DNA of 22,607 nt from Actinomortierella ambigua (lineage: Eukaryota; Mortierellomycota; Mortierellomycetes; Mortierellales; Mortierellaceae): positions 1 to 22,607 of the forward strand of contig JAAAJB010000563.1 in the NCBI GenBank assembly GCA_016098155.1, written 5' to 3'. The notes below the pieces were generated by a model. The model was not told the DNA's origin. It did not search any database and saw only the letters and a list, made by a program, of their open reading frames with translations. A program made the position numbers and the translations under genes. Below, piece by piece: positions 8,585 through 18,887 of this stretch. Positions within the stretch are counted from its first letter, which is position 1. Every line of letters starts with the position of its first letter.

Positions 8585-11500
8585 ATGCCTACTCTAGCGC
8601 CTTCGCTAAACATTTCTTGGATTGACTTTGGAGGTATCAACATCAACATCCCTGACCAAGTCCACACCGACATTCGCACAAACCCACATATGAGCCGACC
8701 ACAAGTGGTCTCTGTCTATATTGCAAACTCTCTGAGTGTGTTTGGTTCCGGGGTCATCCTCATCATGGCTCGCTGTATCATGCGTGCCGTCCCCTCCCAT
8801 CGCAGTAGGCTTTGGTTGATCACGGCCACAGCTCTCTCCAACTTTGGGTTCGCCCTCGCCAACTTGATTACAGACCTCGCCGATACCACCACCACTCTTC
8901 CATGCGTCTTTTCTGCATGGTGTTATGTAAGCGAGCGTTGCCCTAACGTTTTATTTAAGCGAAACATTCTCCTCGCAAAGCACCTGAGAACATGAAAAAC
9001 ATGGAAAAACGTTTAGCTCCCTAATTCTTTTTTTTTTTTTGTTGTTTGACACTTGAACCCTGTTTCTTTGGATGTGCTCAGATATTTTTCCAGCTCTTAA
9101 CATGCACGCTGGTGATCGTTAGCACGTTTCGGCTCTGCGGCACATTCCTGTTCAAGCATAGCCACCGCATCCCCAATTGGACAATAGCCCTATGTCCCTC
9201 CATTGCCTTCATTCTTGCTACCGTCCCCGCTGCTGCCAGTCAGTTTGACTTTGACGCGTGTGCACAGTACTGCTGGTACAAGGTTGAACAGAATCCACCC
9301 GAGTGCACAAACCGCTCCGCCTGGTCGTGGGTCACATTCTACGGGTGGATGATCATCTTCCTGTCCACCTTGTTTTTCTCCACCATCCTTGTCCTGCTCA
9401 AGATCATCCGCATGCGTGCAAGGTCAAGGGCCGAACTCCGTCGCTTCAACCGCCATAGCGCCTCGACGCTTGCCACGCTCAGCTGCGCCGACGACCCCGA
9501 GTCTGGACGACCACACAGCCTGACGGGCGCCCACCGGCTACCGGCCTGGAACTTTTGGAAGAAGCCATCCTCACAGACCGCCGTTCGTGGCACCCATCTT
9601 AATGCTAATACTGGTGATACTGGTGCCTCGGCGACGGCGACGACAACACCCGAATTCATCACCGGCCTCCCAGCGGGACTTGCAGCCCAATACGAGGGCA
9701 CGAACCACGATGACAATGCCGATACCAATACGTCGACGGCGACGACGACGACGATGGGCGTGCGCAGCTTGTCCGCAATATCTCCTCGTCAGAATGCGCT
9801 TGACATGGCGGCAGCGCTGGCACAGCGTCGTGAGGCCGAGTATTGGTTCTTATTTGCAATTTTGCGTCAAGCTCTGTACCCAATCACCATTACAGCCTCT
9901 GGCTGCATCCAGATCTTTGTCGACCTGACGCTCAACGACGAAACTGCCAAGCGGTCCACGTTTGAGACCGCGGCGACCGTCGCGACCAGCATCCAAGGGT
10001 TTCTATTTTTCTTTGTTTTCCTCTTTGATCCAGCCGTCGCACAGTGGCGGCGCATGTGGAAGGAGTATGCTGTCTGGAAGTGGTATGTCGAGTTTTATTT
10101 TAGTCTCGGCATGCCACAGGAGGGCAAGGACTTTGAGGATCAGTTCTTGGCCAATTGCCACGAGCACTTGGACAAGGACCCAAGCCTGGCTCGATTCCTG
10201 AGGCCGCCCGCTTATGCTTGGTCCTGTAGCTACCAGCGATATTTGGCCACAAACCAGCAGACCACGAGCCAACCGACTGAGAGCCACTTGGCCTCCCGAG
10301 AGACATCTCTACCTACCCTAAGCACCACCCATGGCTCCCCTGGCGGCGGCGGCGGCGGCGGGGCTACGACTGCTACCACTAACGCTGCCACCGCGAGTAA
10401 TGCTGCTAGCCAAACTCTAATAGGTACGGCGGGTCACACGAATCAAGGCACGCAGCCCGAAGCAATCATGCTCGAGATGGGTGACCCCGAAAAGGTGTCT
10501 CCAGTAGAGATGCCCCTTTCATCCGAAACCACACCTATGGGGGGCCCAGTCCTACCAGCCACGGACGCCTCCGCACCAATCGACGCAGCCAATTATACCT
10601 TAAATACTTCTACACCATTGGCTGCTCTTTCCTCCAAACAACAACCTCCACCACCTTCACCACCACCCAGCTTTGCTCCACCTCACATGACCTCACTGGA
10701 GGGGTCCGACGGTACCATCACCAACGACGGCAAGCGTCGTTCGTGGCTTCACTGCGGAGCAGCGACGACTCTCCACCCGCTATCGGAAGACGAGGAAGGC
10801 AAATCCATGGACGATGGCGAGCACGGCCTTCCGGCGGCGGCTCTCTCACCCTTTCGGGCTCCGGCAGAGACAACGACTCCTCCTACCAAGAACCCCAAGC
10901 CTCGGTATATTCGGCAGTACGCTCAACAACTCCTTCGGGCAGTGAGCAGTAATAACAACAACAACAACAACAACAGCAGTGGCACCCAGAACGACAACGA
11001 CAACAACAATAACATCGCAGAGCCCACGCCAGCCGATAATCGGCAAGGCCGGCAAGGTGGTCTACAAGGCCTGCAAGCCGAGAAGGGCGAAGAGGGCAGC
11101 AGTGGTGGGGGCGGTGTGCCAGGGTCCAGTCATCCGTCCTCGCAGGACATGAGTGAGAAGCATATTATTCTTCCGCCAGAGGTCGTCGGTTACGACCACC
11201 ACGGCCATGGTCCCGGTCATGGCCATGGTGCGCACGGACCTAGTTTCCCCATCGGAGGAGGGGAAGAGGAAGAAGAACAAGAAGAGAAAGGAGAAGGTGG
11301 AGAAAAGCATGCAACAAAATCGAGCCGACCGTCGATCGAGCGCAGAATGACCATTGGCGGAGGCGACATTACACACAACCCCTTCTTGACTGTGCACCGT
11401 ACGCAAATGATGTCGTTGGCAGGGTCAACGGACTCTGGTATTACCATTCGATCTCCAACCCGACGCGCTGGTCCTTGGTGGGGTTGGTGCTGTTGCTGCT

Positions 11501-12075
11501 GCGTGGCTTGCACTCCAGCAGAGGGGGATGATGAGGTGGTGCGCACCACGGCGACCATGAACAACAACGCTGTCGCTGTCGTCAACCCCACCACGGCCAG
11601 GGCCACAGCAGCCACGGCGGCACCCAACACGGCGGCGGCGTTAGTGCAATTCGAGGGGAACGAACGAGGCCCCTCGTGCGCTAGTGGAGCAACAGGTGGT
11701 AGCGGCGGCTCGTCGTCGTCGGCTGGTGCGCGTGCCTCAGGAGGAGGTGGAGGAGGTGGAGGGCGAGGGAGCACGCGACCGTCTCAACATAGCAACAACA
11801 CGCTGTTCATCATGGACTGTTGTGGGCACCGGCGCAAGTTTTCGAGGCGGAACGATCGACGGAACACGCCCGAGATCAACATTGTATACCAGAAGCCGTT
11901 CCGATCGCTCTACCTCGCGTACTTTGTCCACAATTTGGTGCGGTACCTGCTGGTGCCGAGGCGGGCGCGCCTGCCGCGGATCCCATTTCCGAGGAACGAG
12001 GTGTCAAAGTCGGTTCGCGCTCGTCAGGCTTCGGTCGATCTTGTAGCTGCGGGGCTTTGGGAGCCTCATGCATGA
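8585..12075 (+). CDS. Seven-transmembrane (GPCR-like) receptor with very long low-complexity cytoplasmic tail
   Basis: Exons 8585-8926 and 9082-12075 (3336 nt, 1111 aa); intron 8927-9081 has donor GTAAGC and acceptor TGTGCTCAG, phase 0, inside helix 3. Start ATG has A at -3. Likely helices: about 41-63, 76-98, 107-133, 147-168, 197-222, 368-393 and 412-432. N-terminal NIS (residues 9-11) is a possible glycosylation site. C107 at the top of helix 3 and cysteines in loop 2 (174, 178, 189) could form the usual GPCR disulphide. Loop 3 is about 145 residues of Thr/Ala-rich sequence. The tail (about 680 aa) carries Pro, Asn, Gly and Glu runs, a His/Gly patch, a run of five cysteines (917-921, plus 924) and a conserved-looking, non-repetitive end from about residue 1025. 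The sensing ligand is unknown. The topology fits fungal cAMP-receptor-like/Git3-type receptors, but I cannot assign a class. Confidence 0.85.
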
Positions 12076-12699
12076 GATCTCTCCCTCCACACTAGATCGT
12101 AAATATCGACTAATTTTTTTTGTGGGAGACAAGCTTGCTCAGTGTTGTCCTGAAAATACAAAAAATATTACTTTCTGTTCTCCCCAGCCCCCACATTTCT
12201 TTTCCACCCATCGAAACAAATGAACAAATGGGCAAGCGCCAGTAGATCAAAGTTTGCAGGCACATGCGCAGATTTCGGGGAGATGCTCAGAGCAAGAGTC
12301 TATCCCGCGTCAAGGTTTCGGTTTTTAAAAGCACAGACGTTTTTCTTATCTCCGTCCACTGTTAGTACTACCACACCTGCCGGCAAAAGTACTTGTCGAT
12401 TGTGTCACGGGCAGGATTGGCGCGGCCAGTGTCACCACGATCGCCACTCACGACAGCGACCACCACCACCACCCCTCTTTCTTTCTATTCCTGCTGCAGG
12501 GGGTGACATCTCGTGCACGACTCTCCCTTCTTCTTCTTCTTCTTCTATCGCGGTTACTGTGGGTGGCGATTGCGTGGTCACCACAACCACCACTCCTCTC
12601 GTCCTCACCACCTCGCATCCCTCTCATTCATTCGCTTCATTCCCTCTACGACATTCCCTTTGTCGACTGCATTCCTTCCATTCCCGCAATCGAATCACT
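12076..12699. other. Intergenic: receptor 3' UTR and leader of the fusion gene
   Basis: Short T-rich stretch after the receptor stop, then the promoter and leader of the next gene. From 12220 the plus frame is open into the start at 12700, but the translation is Ser/Thr/Pro/His low complexity with no motif, so I treat it as leader. A (TTC)n tract lies near 12528-12546. No other gene is visible. Confidence 0.5.
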
Positions 12700-15600
12700 A
12701 TGGCGAACCCTGTTTTGCCCACAGAGGAGTTGCCTCTCCACAAGATCAAGGTGTTCATGTATGGTATCAGTGATAAGACAATGATACATACAGTTGGCAC
12801 TTGAATGTTCACTTACTCTTTTTTTCCCACCTACACACACTTTTTTTTTCTTCAATGGCCTTGTTCACCCCACCTTGAATAGACCCTTCCACAGTGACTT
12901 TTCACAGGTAAAAGTCCCTCCCTCATGAGGGAAGGGAGAGAGAGAGAGAGTGGGGGGAGGTATATCACACCAAATTAAAAAAAAAGCCGCTAACGACGGT
13001 TGGTTGATCTTTCCGCTCTCTTTCAAGCTAGAGACATGTGCTCCGTTCTTGGACCGGTACGGCGGAGTGATTCTGGTCTACGACTGGAATGTCGCGAAAG
13101 AGGCGATCACAAAGTACTACGAGCAGCAGTATCCTGACGGCTGGGTCAAGGTCATTCCGTTCTCGTTGCGCAACATCCTCTATGCTATCCAGCATCTCGA
13201 CCACCGCACCATCCGGGGCGAGTCGACGACGATCAAGGAAAGCAGCAGCAGCAGCAACAGCAACAAGAGCAGCAACGGCAGCTGGAATGAAGAAAAAGAA
13301 GAGGAGGATCCTCAGCCTCAGGTCGTGTTCTTGCTCATGGCGTCGATGAACCCGGACTATGGTGCCTTTGGGCTAACGCAGAAGCGGATCTTGGAGGCCG
13401 TCAAGGATGCGCTGCCTGAGCGGGTTTGCTCCGTCAATATCATTGGACACTGTATGTATGGGTGTGCTTCCTGCAGCGGTGTCGAGCACAAGGTGCCTCT
13501 GTATTTCACCCGATACTTTAACCGAAGGTAAAAAGGAACCAATTTTTATGATAAGGGAAAAAATTTATTTGTCTTGCACCCCCCTACTAACACCCTTTTT
13601 TGCTTTACGTTCTTCTACTTCTTCTTACAAGTCTTCCATATACTGCCGAACACATTTTGAAAGAGTACTGCACGCTTGATGAAGGAAGCGCCACATCACC
13701 ATTACCGGGCAGGATCAACGTCCTCGTGGCCCCGTCGTGCGGCTCGACGTCCATGATCGCACAGCGCCCGCTCGTCCAGCTCTTCCATCGACTGGAACAA
13801 TCGGGCCGGTTCAAGTTTCTCTGGAAGCTGCACCCAACCTCGCTCCAGATGGAAGGGTACGATCTCACGGACGCGACCGGAGAAGAGCAAGCCGAGTACG
13901 ACAATGTCCAGTTTATCGTCTCGCATTTCTCCGTGACGCGCGAGGAACATGCCTGTCTGCTGCCCTTCATGGAGGCCTTTGATGTCGTTGTGACGGACCT
14001 GCACTCGTCCGTTCCCTTTATTGCGACGTATTTCACTCCCAAAGTCATCCTGTCGTATTTCAACGATGCTGACTATGGATCGCCCGAGCGCCACAAGGAG
14101 TTTATGGACCAACTCAACACGTTTGTCGAGCCGGACGAGCTCGAAAAGCTCTTGATTCACTTGCCGGCCCCAAAGGGAGACCCGAGCTTCTTCCATAGCC
14201 AGTATGGGTTTGTCGATGGCAAGGAGGACTTGCGATTTGGCCAGCTGGCCAAGTGGCCCACGGAAAAGGTACTCCAGAAGAAAGGTGGCAAGAAAAGGGT
14301 GTGTGTGTGTGTGTCTGAAGTTCCTTGTAACCTCTATTTCTCTCAAAAATCCTTACATCCCACCCCCTCCTCCCCTCTCATTACGAATATCAACAAAATA
14401 ACGACTAGATTCGACCTTCAACCCCTTTCCTATATCGCGAGACGATGGCCGACCTAGCCCTGACGTGGAAGCAGATCTACCAAGGGATGGTCGATGAATT
14501 CAAGGACGTCGAGGGCGCAAACAACGCCCTGGGGTTTAAGGCCGATTTCCCATTGCTGAAGGGCACGGTGGATCCGCCGCTGGTTCTACCACGATCGTTG
14601 CCAGAGCCGCATACAGGGGCGCCGTTCCCACTGACGATTCTGTCGTACAATATCTGGAATGGGGGCTTCTCGGGTGGGTTGCCCTTGAATCAGACGGCGC
14701 AGGTCATTCTCGAGTCTGGTGCGGATCTGGTTGGTTTGCAAGGTAAAAAAAGAAAAAAAAAAGATTTCTCACTTTTGTTGATGAAAAAAAAAGGGACATC
14801 CGACTAAACTAATTTGGGTTGACAAAAAAAAAAAAAAATAGAGTGCTCCAAACCGGCGGTAGGTGGTGCAAGTGGACGCGAGTACATCCTCCCAGAGCTC
14901 ATGAAGCTCCTACCAGGCTGGTACTTCTCCGAGCAAAAGCTCGACACGGGAGGACTCCGCGGGCCCTGGGCGATCATCTCACGGTGGCCCATTATCGAGA
15001 CCACTCCCAAAGGGTTTGGCGCCAAGATCCAACTACCACAGGCGACAACCACCACAACAACGTCCCACCACCACGACCACGACCACCCAGCGATGCAGAA
15101 CGGGATCATCGACTCAACACCACCACCACCGCGCTACGTCTACTTCTTCAACTGTCATCTCTTCTACTTCCCTTACCAGCCCTTCCAGCTCCTCAAGATC
15201 CCCTACGGGACACAGCCGTTCCTCAGCACCGCCGACGAGGCCATCGCCTCCTGCACCGAAGCGCGCGGGCACGAGCTCGACGCTGTCCTGCACGAGATCC
15301 AGACCGTGGCCGAGGCCGACCCGGACGTGCCCGTGTTCTTGACCGGCGACTTTAACGAGCCGAGCCATCTCGACTGGACCCCGCTCGCCGTCCTCGCGGG
15401 TCTGCAACCGCTGTCCGTCCGGTGGCCGACCACCCAGAGGCTGTATGAGGCGAATATGGCGGATCTCTGGCGGGCACATACAACGGTTGCGGAAGGGGAG
15501 GAAGAGGAGGGACAGAGGAAGGGGCAGTCCCCCACTTCTTCTTCGAAAGCTGGCACGACAACCACCGGCATCCCATCGTCGTCAAAAGACAAAGGACAAC

Positions 15601-15956
15601 GTCAGAGCCACAACCACGCAACCACCAACACTAACACCAACACCAACACCACGCGATCGTCCTCGTCGTCACCCTCGCTCTGGTCGCCGTCATCACTGGA
15701 CGCGATCGAACGCGACGTGGTGGCGCGTCCGGGGCTGACGTGGACGTGTCTGGAGCGGGAGCTGGTGGAGACGGACCATTACGATCGGATCGACTTTATC
15801 TTTGCGCTAGCGCGCGAGTCGAGCCCCGTCGCGCTGCGGGAGCCGCCGGTCAAGATCGGAGAGCCGTATGCAAAAGTTGGCGAGTGGAATGATCGTGTGC
15901 TGGGGCCGCAGTGGCCGTCGGATCATCGGGCTGTTGTTGCTACGGTGTATATTTAA
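12700..15956 (+). CDS. Fusion protein: CDP-glycerol glycerophosphotransferase-like domain plus endonuclease/exonuclease/phosphatase (EEP) domain
   Basis: Exons 12700-12763, 13032-13455, 13632-14268, 14409-14742 and 14842-15956 (2574 nt, 857 aa); all phases match. Residues about 15-375 resemble the GT-B-like glycerophosphotransferase family (TagF type): VLVAPSCGST, the KLHP motif in FLWKLHPTSL, and VVVTDLHSSVPF, equivalent to the family's TDYSS motif, followed by KVILSYFND. Residues about 449-857 are an EEP domain with all hallmark residues: SYNIWNG (N456), LQE (E487, formed across the fourth junction), NCHLF (H592), TGDFNEPSH (D656, N658), DRIDF (801-805) and SDH (D847, H848). EEP enzymes cleave phosphoesters with a divalent metal. 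A disordered insert (about residues 700-785, Asn/Thr/Ser-rich) sits inside the EEP domain. No signal peptide or membrane helix, so probably cytosolic. Substrates are unknown; glycerophosphate- or sugar-phosphate-containing molecules are a guess. The two halves could still be separate genes, since an ATG lies at 14445. Confidence 0.8.
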
Positions 15957-16245
15957 TAACAAAAGAAAAAAAAAGGGAAAGAAGGAGGACAACAATCGAA
16001 AGAAGGACAGAAGGAAAGGAAAAAAAACTCAGAAGGGAAGGGTGGTCTTGGTTTCGATGGAGGATCAAAATCACTACTACTTGTGTCTTGCTGTCCAAAC
16101 AAATGAGCCTCAGCACTTGTGCAAACGCTTCCCCCCCCCCACCTATCCAGCACTACAACTACCACTACAGTGGCTGATCATAGTATGTTACAAGTTTATA
16201 ATACATTCGATTTTGTTTTTTCCGGGTTCCAGGAGACAAAGAAAA
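15957..16245. other. Convergent 3' region between the fusion gene and the Oca-like gene
   Basis: A 289-bp spacer holding both 3' UTRs. Purine-rich A/G sequence follows the fusion-gene stop, and a C10 run lies near 16131-16140. No gene is visible. Confidence 0.5.
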
Positions 16246-17209
16246 CTACAATAATCGTGGATAGTCCTGTATGACACTAGGTCGCTCCTGACCACTCTGC
16301 TGCTCGCGCTCTAGCTCACGATCCTTTTCTTCCTCTTCTTCGTGCTAAATACAATATTTTTTCCCGTCAAAAAATGATAGAATGAATCAAAAAGTGAGCA
16401 ACCAATGAACCAGTTCAAAGTCAGTTCAAATCATTCCAATTGAAAAGACGTAAAATAGGCACGCAGCCGAAGAGGTTAAAAAAACCTACCCACATATCTT
16501 CTTGTTCAATCCACCATTGAGGAAGATCCTCGGGCAACGTGATCCAATCAACGTCAAAGAGCTCGATAAATTGCTCGTTCACATAACGCGCCTTGTTTCC
16601 AGCATAGGCTCGATACTAATATACCCCGTTTGTCGATTTCGTCCGCCACAAAGGAAAGAAAAAAAAAGGTGTTTGGTACCGAGTGAGTGAGTGTAGGTTG
16701 ACAGACGCAAAGGGCGAAAACCAACAACGGGATCGCATCCTAGACTTGCTCTCAGTCTTTATATGTGCTTGTTTGTTCTCCATTATTACCTCAACAATGA
16801 TGGAGCTAAAGTTCCAGTGCTGGAGCCGTCGCAAGCATCCCATGAACGTCCCAATCTCATGAATACCGGATCTAATTGCACAAGGAGAATAAAAGAAGAA
16901 GAAGAAGCGGAACGTTCAAAGACGAGTCATCAGTAAAAAAAGGTGTTTTAAACAGAGGAATCTTCGAAAAAGACAAGGAAAAGAAAGGTTGCACAGCTCC
17001 TACTACACGACTTACGTGTCCATGACAATGATCGGATAATTCTTCGCATCGAGAATCAGCTCCAACCCATCCTTGATCAGCTCCTCGCTCAGCGGTTTCC
17101 AAAGACTCGTCTGGAAAGCTGGTGCCGTCGGTGGGATACCGGCCGCAGGCCGCCGTGACTCATTGGCCATGGATGGATCACGATCATCGTGGCCAATTGT
17201 CGTTGGTGC

Positions 17210-17244
<35 letters not shown>

Positions 17245-17626
17245 CTGTTGTTGTTGTGGTGGTGGTGGTGGTTGCTGTCGTTCCTGTCGTCGATCCAGTC
17301 ATGCCACTCCCGGCACCATTGCCCGACAACCCTCCAGATCCTGACCCCGATCCTGCTCCTGCTGTAACCACTCCTCCTCCTCCTCCTCCTCCTGCTGCTG
17401 CTGCTGAAGCGCCGCCATGCTTCCAAGTGCCAAGACCGAGGTCGATAAGACGGATATGGTTCTCCTCAAAGAAATTGGACATGGCGCGCGAGGGCAGCTC
17501 AGGGGTGAGGAGGATGGCAGTCTTGAGGTTGAGGGAGCGAATGAAGGGGAAATGCGATGGGTGCAGCGTGTCGGACCGGTACAGGCCCGGCTCGACGATG
17601 CCAAACTGCTCAGGTGGAGTCAGCAT
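16246..17626 (-). CDS. Oca/Siw14-type atypical dual-specificity phosphatase homologue, predicted catalytically dead
   Basis: Exons 17626-17016, 16871-16790, 16615-16490 and 16344-16246 (918 nt, 305 aa). Introns use GTAAGT, GTAATA and GTAGGT donors and ATTAG/TTTAG acceptors, with consistent phase. The N-terminus PPEQFGIVEPGLYRSDTLHP, the FIRSLNLKTAILLTPE segment, and the C-terminal LRRLQHWNFSSIIVEYRAYA ... NEQFIELFD follow the plant/fungal atypical phosphatase family; the start close before PPEQF suits Oca6-like members. The family P-loop (Cys-X5-Arg) is replaced: D203-T204-S-G-I-H-E-I-G211 has Thr in place of the catalytic Cys and Glu in place of Arg. About 80 residues (roughly 70-150) of Gly/Ala/Thr repeats are inserted between the two halves. 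Yeast Oca proteins act together in a complex linked to inositol-pyrophosphate and stress phenotypes, and some are reported to lack catalytic residues. A likely role is therefore a scaffold or regulatory subunit. Confidence 0.85.
17203..17280. repeat. Trinucleotide-repeat tract coding for Thr/Ala runs in the Oca-like gene
   Basis: CTG/TTG/GTG-type triplets on the plus strand read as Ala- and Thr-rich runs on the minus strand. A second GGA/GCT tract near 17369-17405 gives Gly and Ala runs. Both lie in the insertion between conserved family segments, so slippage probably created the insert. Confidence 0.8.
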
Positions 17627-17823
17627 CAGCTACAAATGGACAAAGTAGGGAGCTGGGGGGAAAGGTAAGAAGAAGTAGAAGAGTTTAAAGGGAAAAAAGG
17701 AAGATAGGTAGTTGGGTGTTCTGTGTGGCTTGGTGACACTTACCCAGGGTTCCCTCCCCCTTTCTACATGCACTGTTGAATCAACTTTGTCATTATTCCT
17801 TTCTTCTCTAGAATTACATCACC
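17627..17823. promoter_or_regulatory. Short head-to-head promoter region of the Oca-like gene and LSM2, with splice-like motifs on both strands
   Basis: Only 197 bp separate the two start codons. On the minus strand a perfect donor GTAAGT begins at 17743, and candidate acceptors end at 17653 (CCCCCCAG) or 17630 (TTTGTAG), suggesting a leader intron in the Oca-like gene. On the plus strand GTAAGA starts at 17665 and TTCTTCTCTAG ends at 17811, so LSM2 may also have a leader intron. The real promoter core must then be very small, or the two transcripts overlap at their 5' ends. Confidence 0.5.
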
Positions 17824-18887
17824 ATGGTATGTCATGGCCATCACAGCACAGGACAAGCAAGGAATCAACCTGCACGGAACATCTCTTTCAAGGACATGGG
17901 AGGCCCACGCTATGACTTGTGGGCAGCTCTAGGATGGAACAGCGGGCTTTTTTTTTTTTCTTGGATGGATTGCAGGACAACGACAGGAGACAAAAAAGAG
18001 GCTCTGGCGTGTATTTGGTCGCGTTCCGTTATGGATATCAGGGTTGCGCGGCGCGCATGAGGCCTGTGGGGGGCATGGACGCGGGACCACCGTCCAGCCA
18101 TGGGGCCCAAGTGGGCTTCTCAGATCTTGTCATTTGCAAAGTGAATCCTTTTGGAGCGCGTGCGCGTTCAACTCGTGAAGACATTCAAATACGCCCTTGC
18201 CACATCAGCGTTTGCTTGCTATTTTTGTTGATCTTTGCCTCAAGTGCCCCACCTCATACTTTGTCTGTATTTCTTCGTTCGTTTTAGCTGTTCTACTCAT
18301 TCTTCAAGACGCTGGTCGGACAGCAAGTAACTGTCGAGCTGAAAAATGACCTTGCCATCACAGGCCTGCTGGTGTCGGTCGACCAATTTCTGAACATTAA
18401 GCTGGACAATATCAAGGTTGTTGAAGAGTCTCGGTATCCACACATGGTAAGACGGGGCGAAAAGAAAAAGGAAAACAGACAATGAGGGACTGAGCTATAC
18501 CGGGGCATGTCTGATCAAGAAGAAAGACAAAGAAAACAGTGGCCGCCCTGGCTAGACGGAATCATTTTTGCTCGGATGAATCATCATGCGGATTATCAAA
18601 ACACCCACATGGCCATCATGCAGTCATGGTTCAAGACAGAGATGGGATGTCGGAAGCTACTTTAGAACGATTACTGACACACATTGCGCACCACTCTTTC
18701 TCTTTCTTTCTTTCTTTCTTTCTTTCTTTTGCTATGGCACTGTTACTAATAGATGGCAGTTAAAAATTGTTTCATCCGTGGCTCAGTTGTGCGATATGTC
18801 CAGCTGCCAGCAGCATCGGTCGACACAGCTCTGCTGCAGGACGCTGCGCGCCGAGAACGGCAGCAACAGCCAGCCGGTCGCAAGTAG
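17824..18887 (+). CDS. LSM2: U6 snRNA-associated Sm-like protein LSm2
   Basis: Lsm2 is a subunit of the nuclear Lsm2-8 ring, which binds the U6 snRNA 3' end, and of the cytoplasmic Lsm1-7 ring in mRNA decay. Coding exons are 17824-17826 (ATG only), 18288-18446 and 18753-18887, total 297 nt (98 aa; human LSm2 has 95). Start context is ACCATGG and is directly followed by donor GTATGT; the acceptor GTTTTAG ends at 18287. Exon 2 gives LFYSFFKTLVGQQVTVELKN and then VDQFLNIKLDNI, the Sm1 motif. Exon 3 gives VKNCFIRGSVVRYVQLP, the Sm2 motif with the RG dipeptide, then DTALLQDAARRE. Introns are 461 and 306 nt; the first is long for this window. The second carries a (TCTT)n repeat. The protein is nearly colinear with animal and yeast homologues. 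The ATG-only exon is deduced because the family begins M-L-F-Y and no other ATG in the intron abuts a donor. Confidence 0.95.
18701..18730. repeat. (TCTT)n microsatellite in LSM2 intron 2
   Basis: About seven TCTT units, ending some 22 nt before the acceptor AG at 18751-18752. A TTACTAAT element follows but is too close to the AG to serve easily as branch point. Confidence 0.9.

Noticed and set aside
9339..11774. Several minus-strand frames of 70-185 codons opposite the receptor
   Set aside because: Shadows of the low-complexity, GC-rich receptor exon; none has a family signature.
12220..12699. N-terminal extension of the fusion protein from ATG 12220
   Set aside because: The frame is open but low complexity, with Ser/Thr/Pro/His runs. 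ATG 12700 has a better context and directly precedes the conserved-looking start.
17073..17648. Plus-strand frame with Val and Pro runs
   Set aside because: Antisense shadow of the Thr/Ala/Gly repeats of the Oca-like gene.
17827..18287. Intronic snoRNA in the long LSM2 intron
   Set aside because: I found no paired C box (RTGATGA) and D box (CTGA) in the right order on the plus strand.
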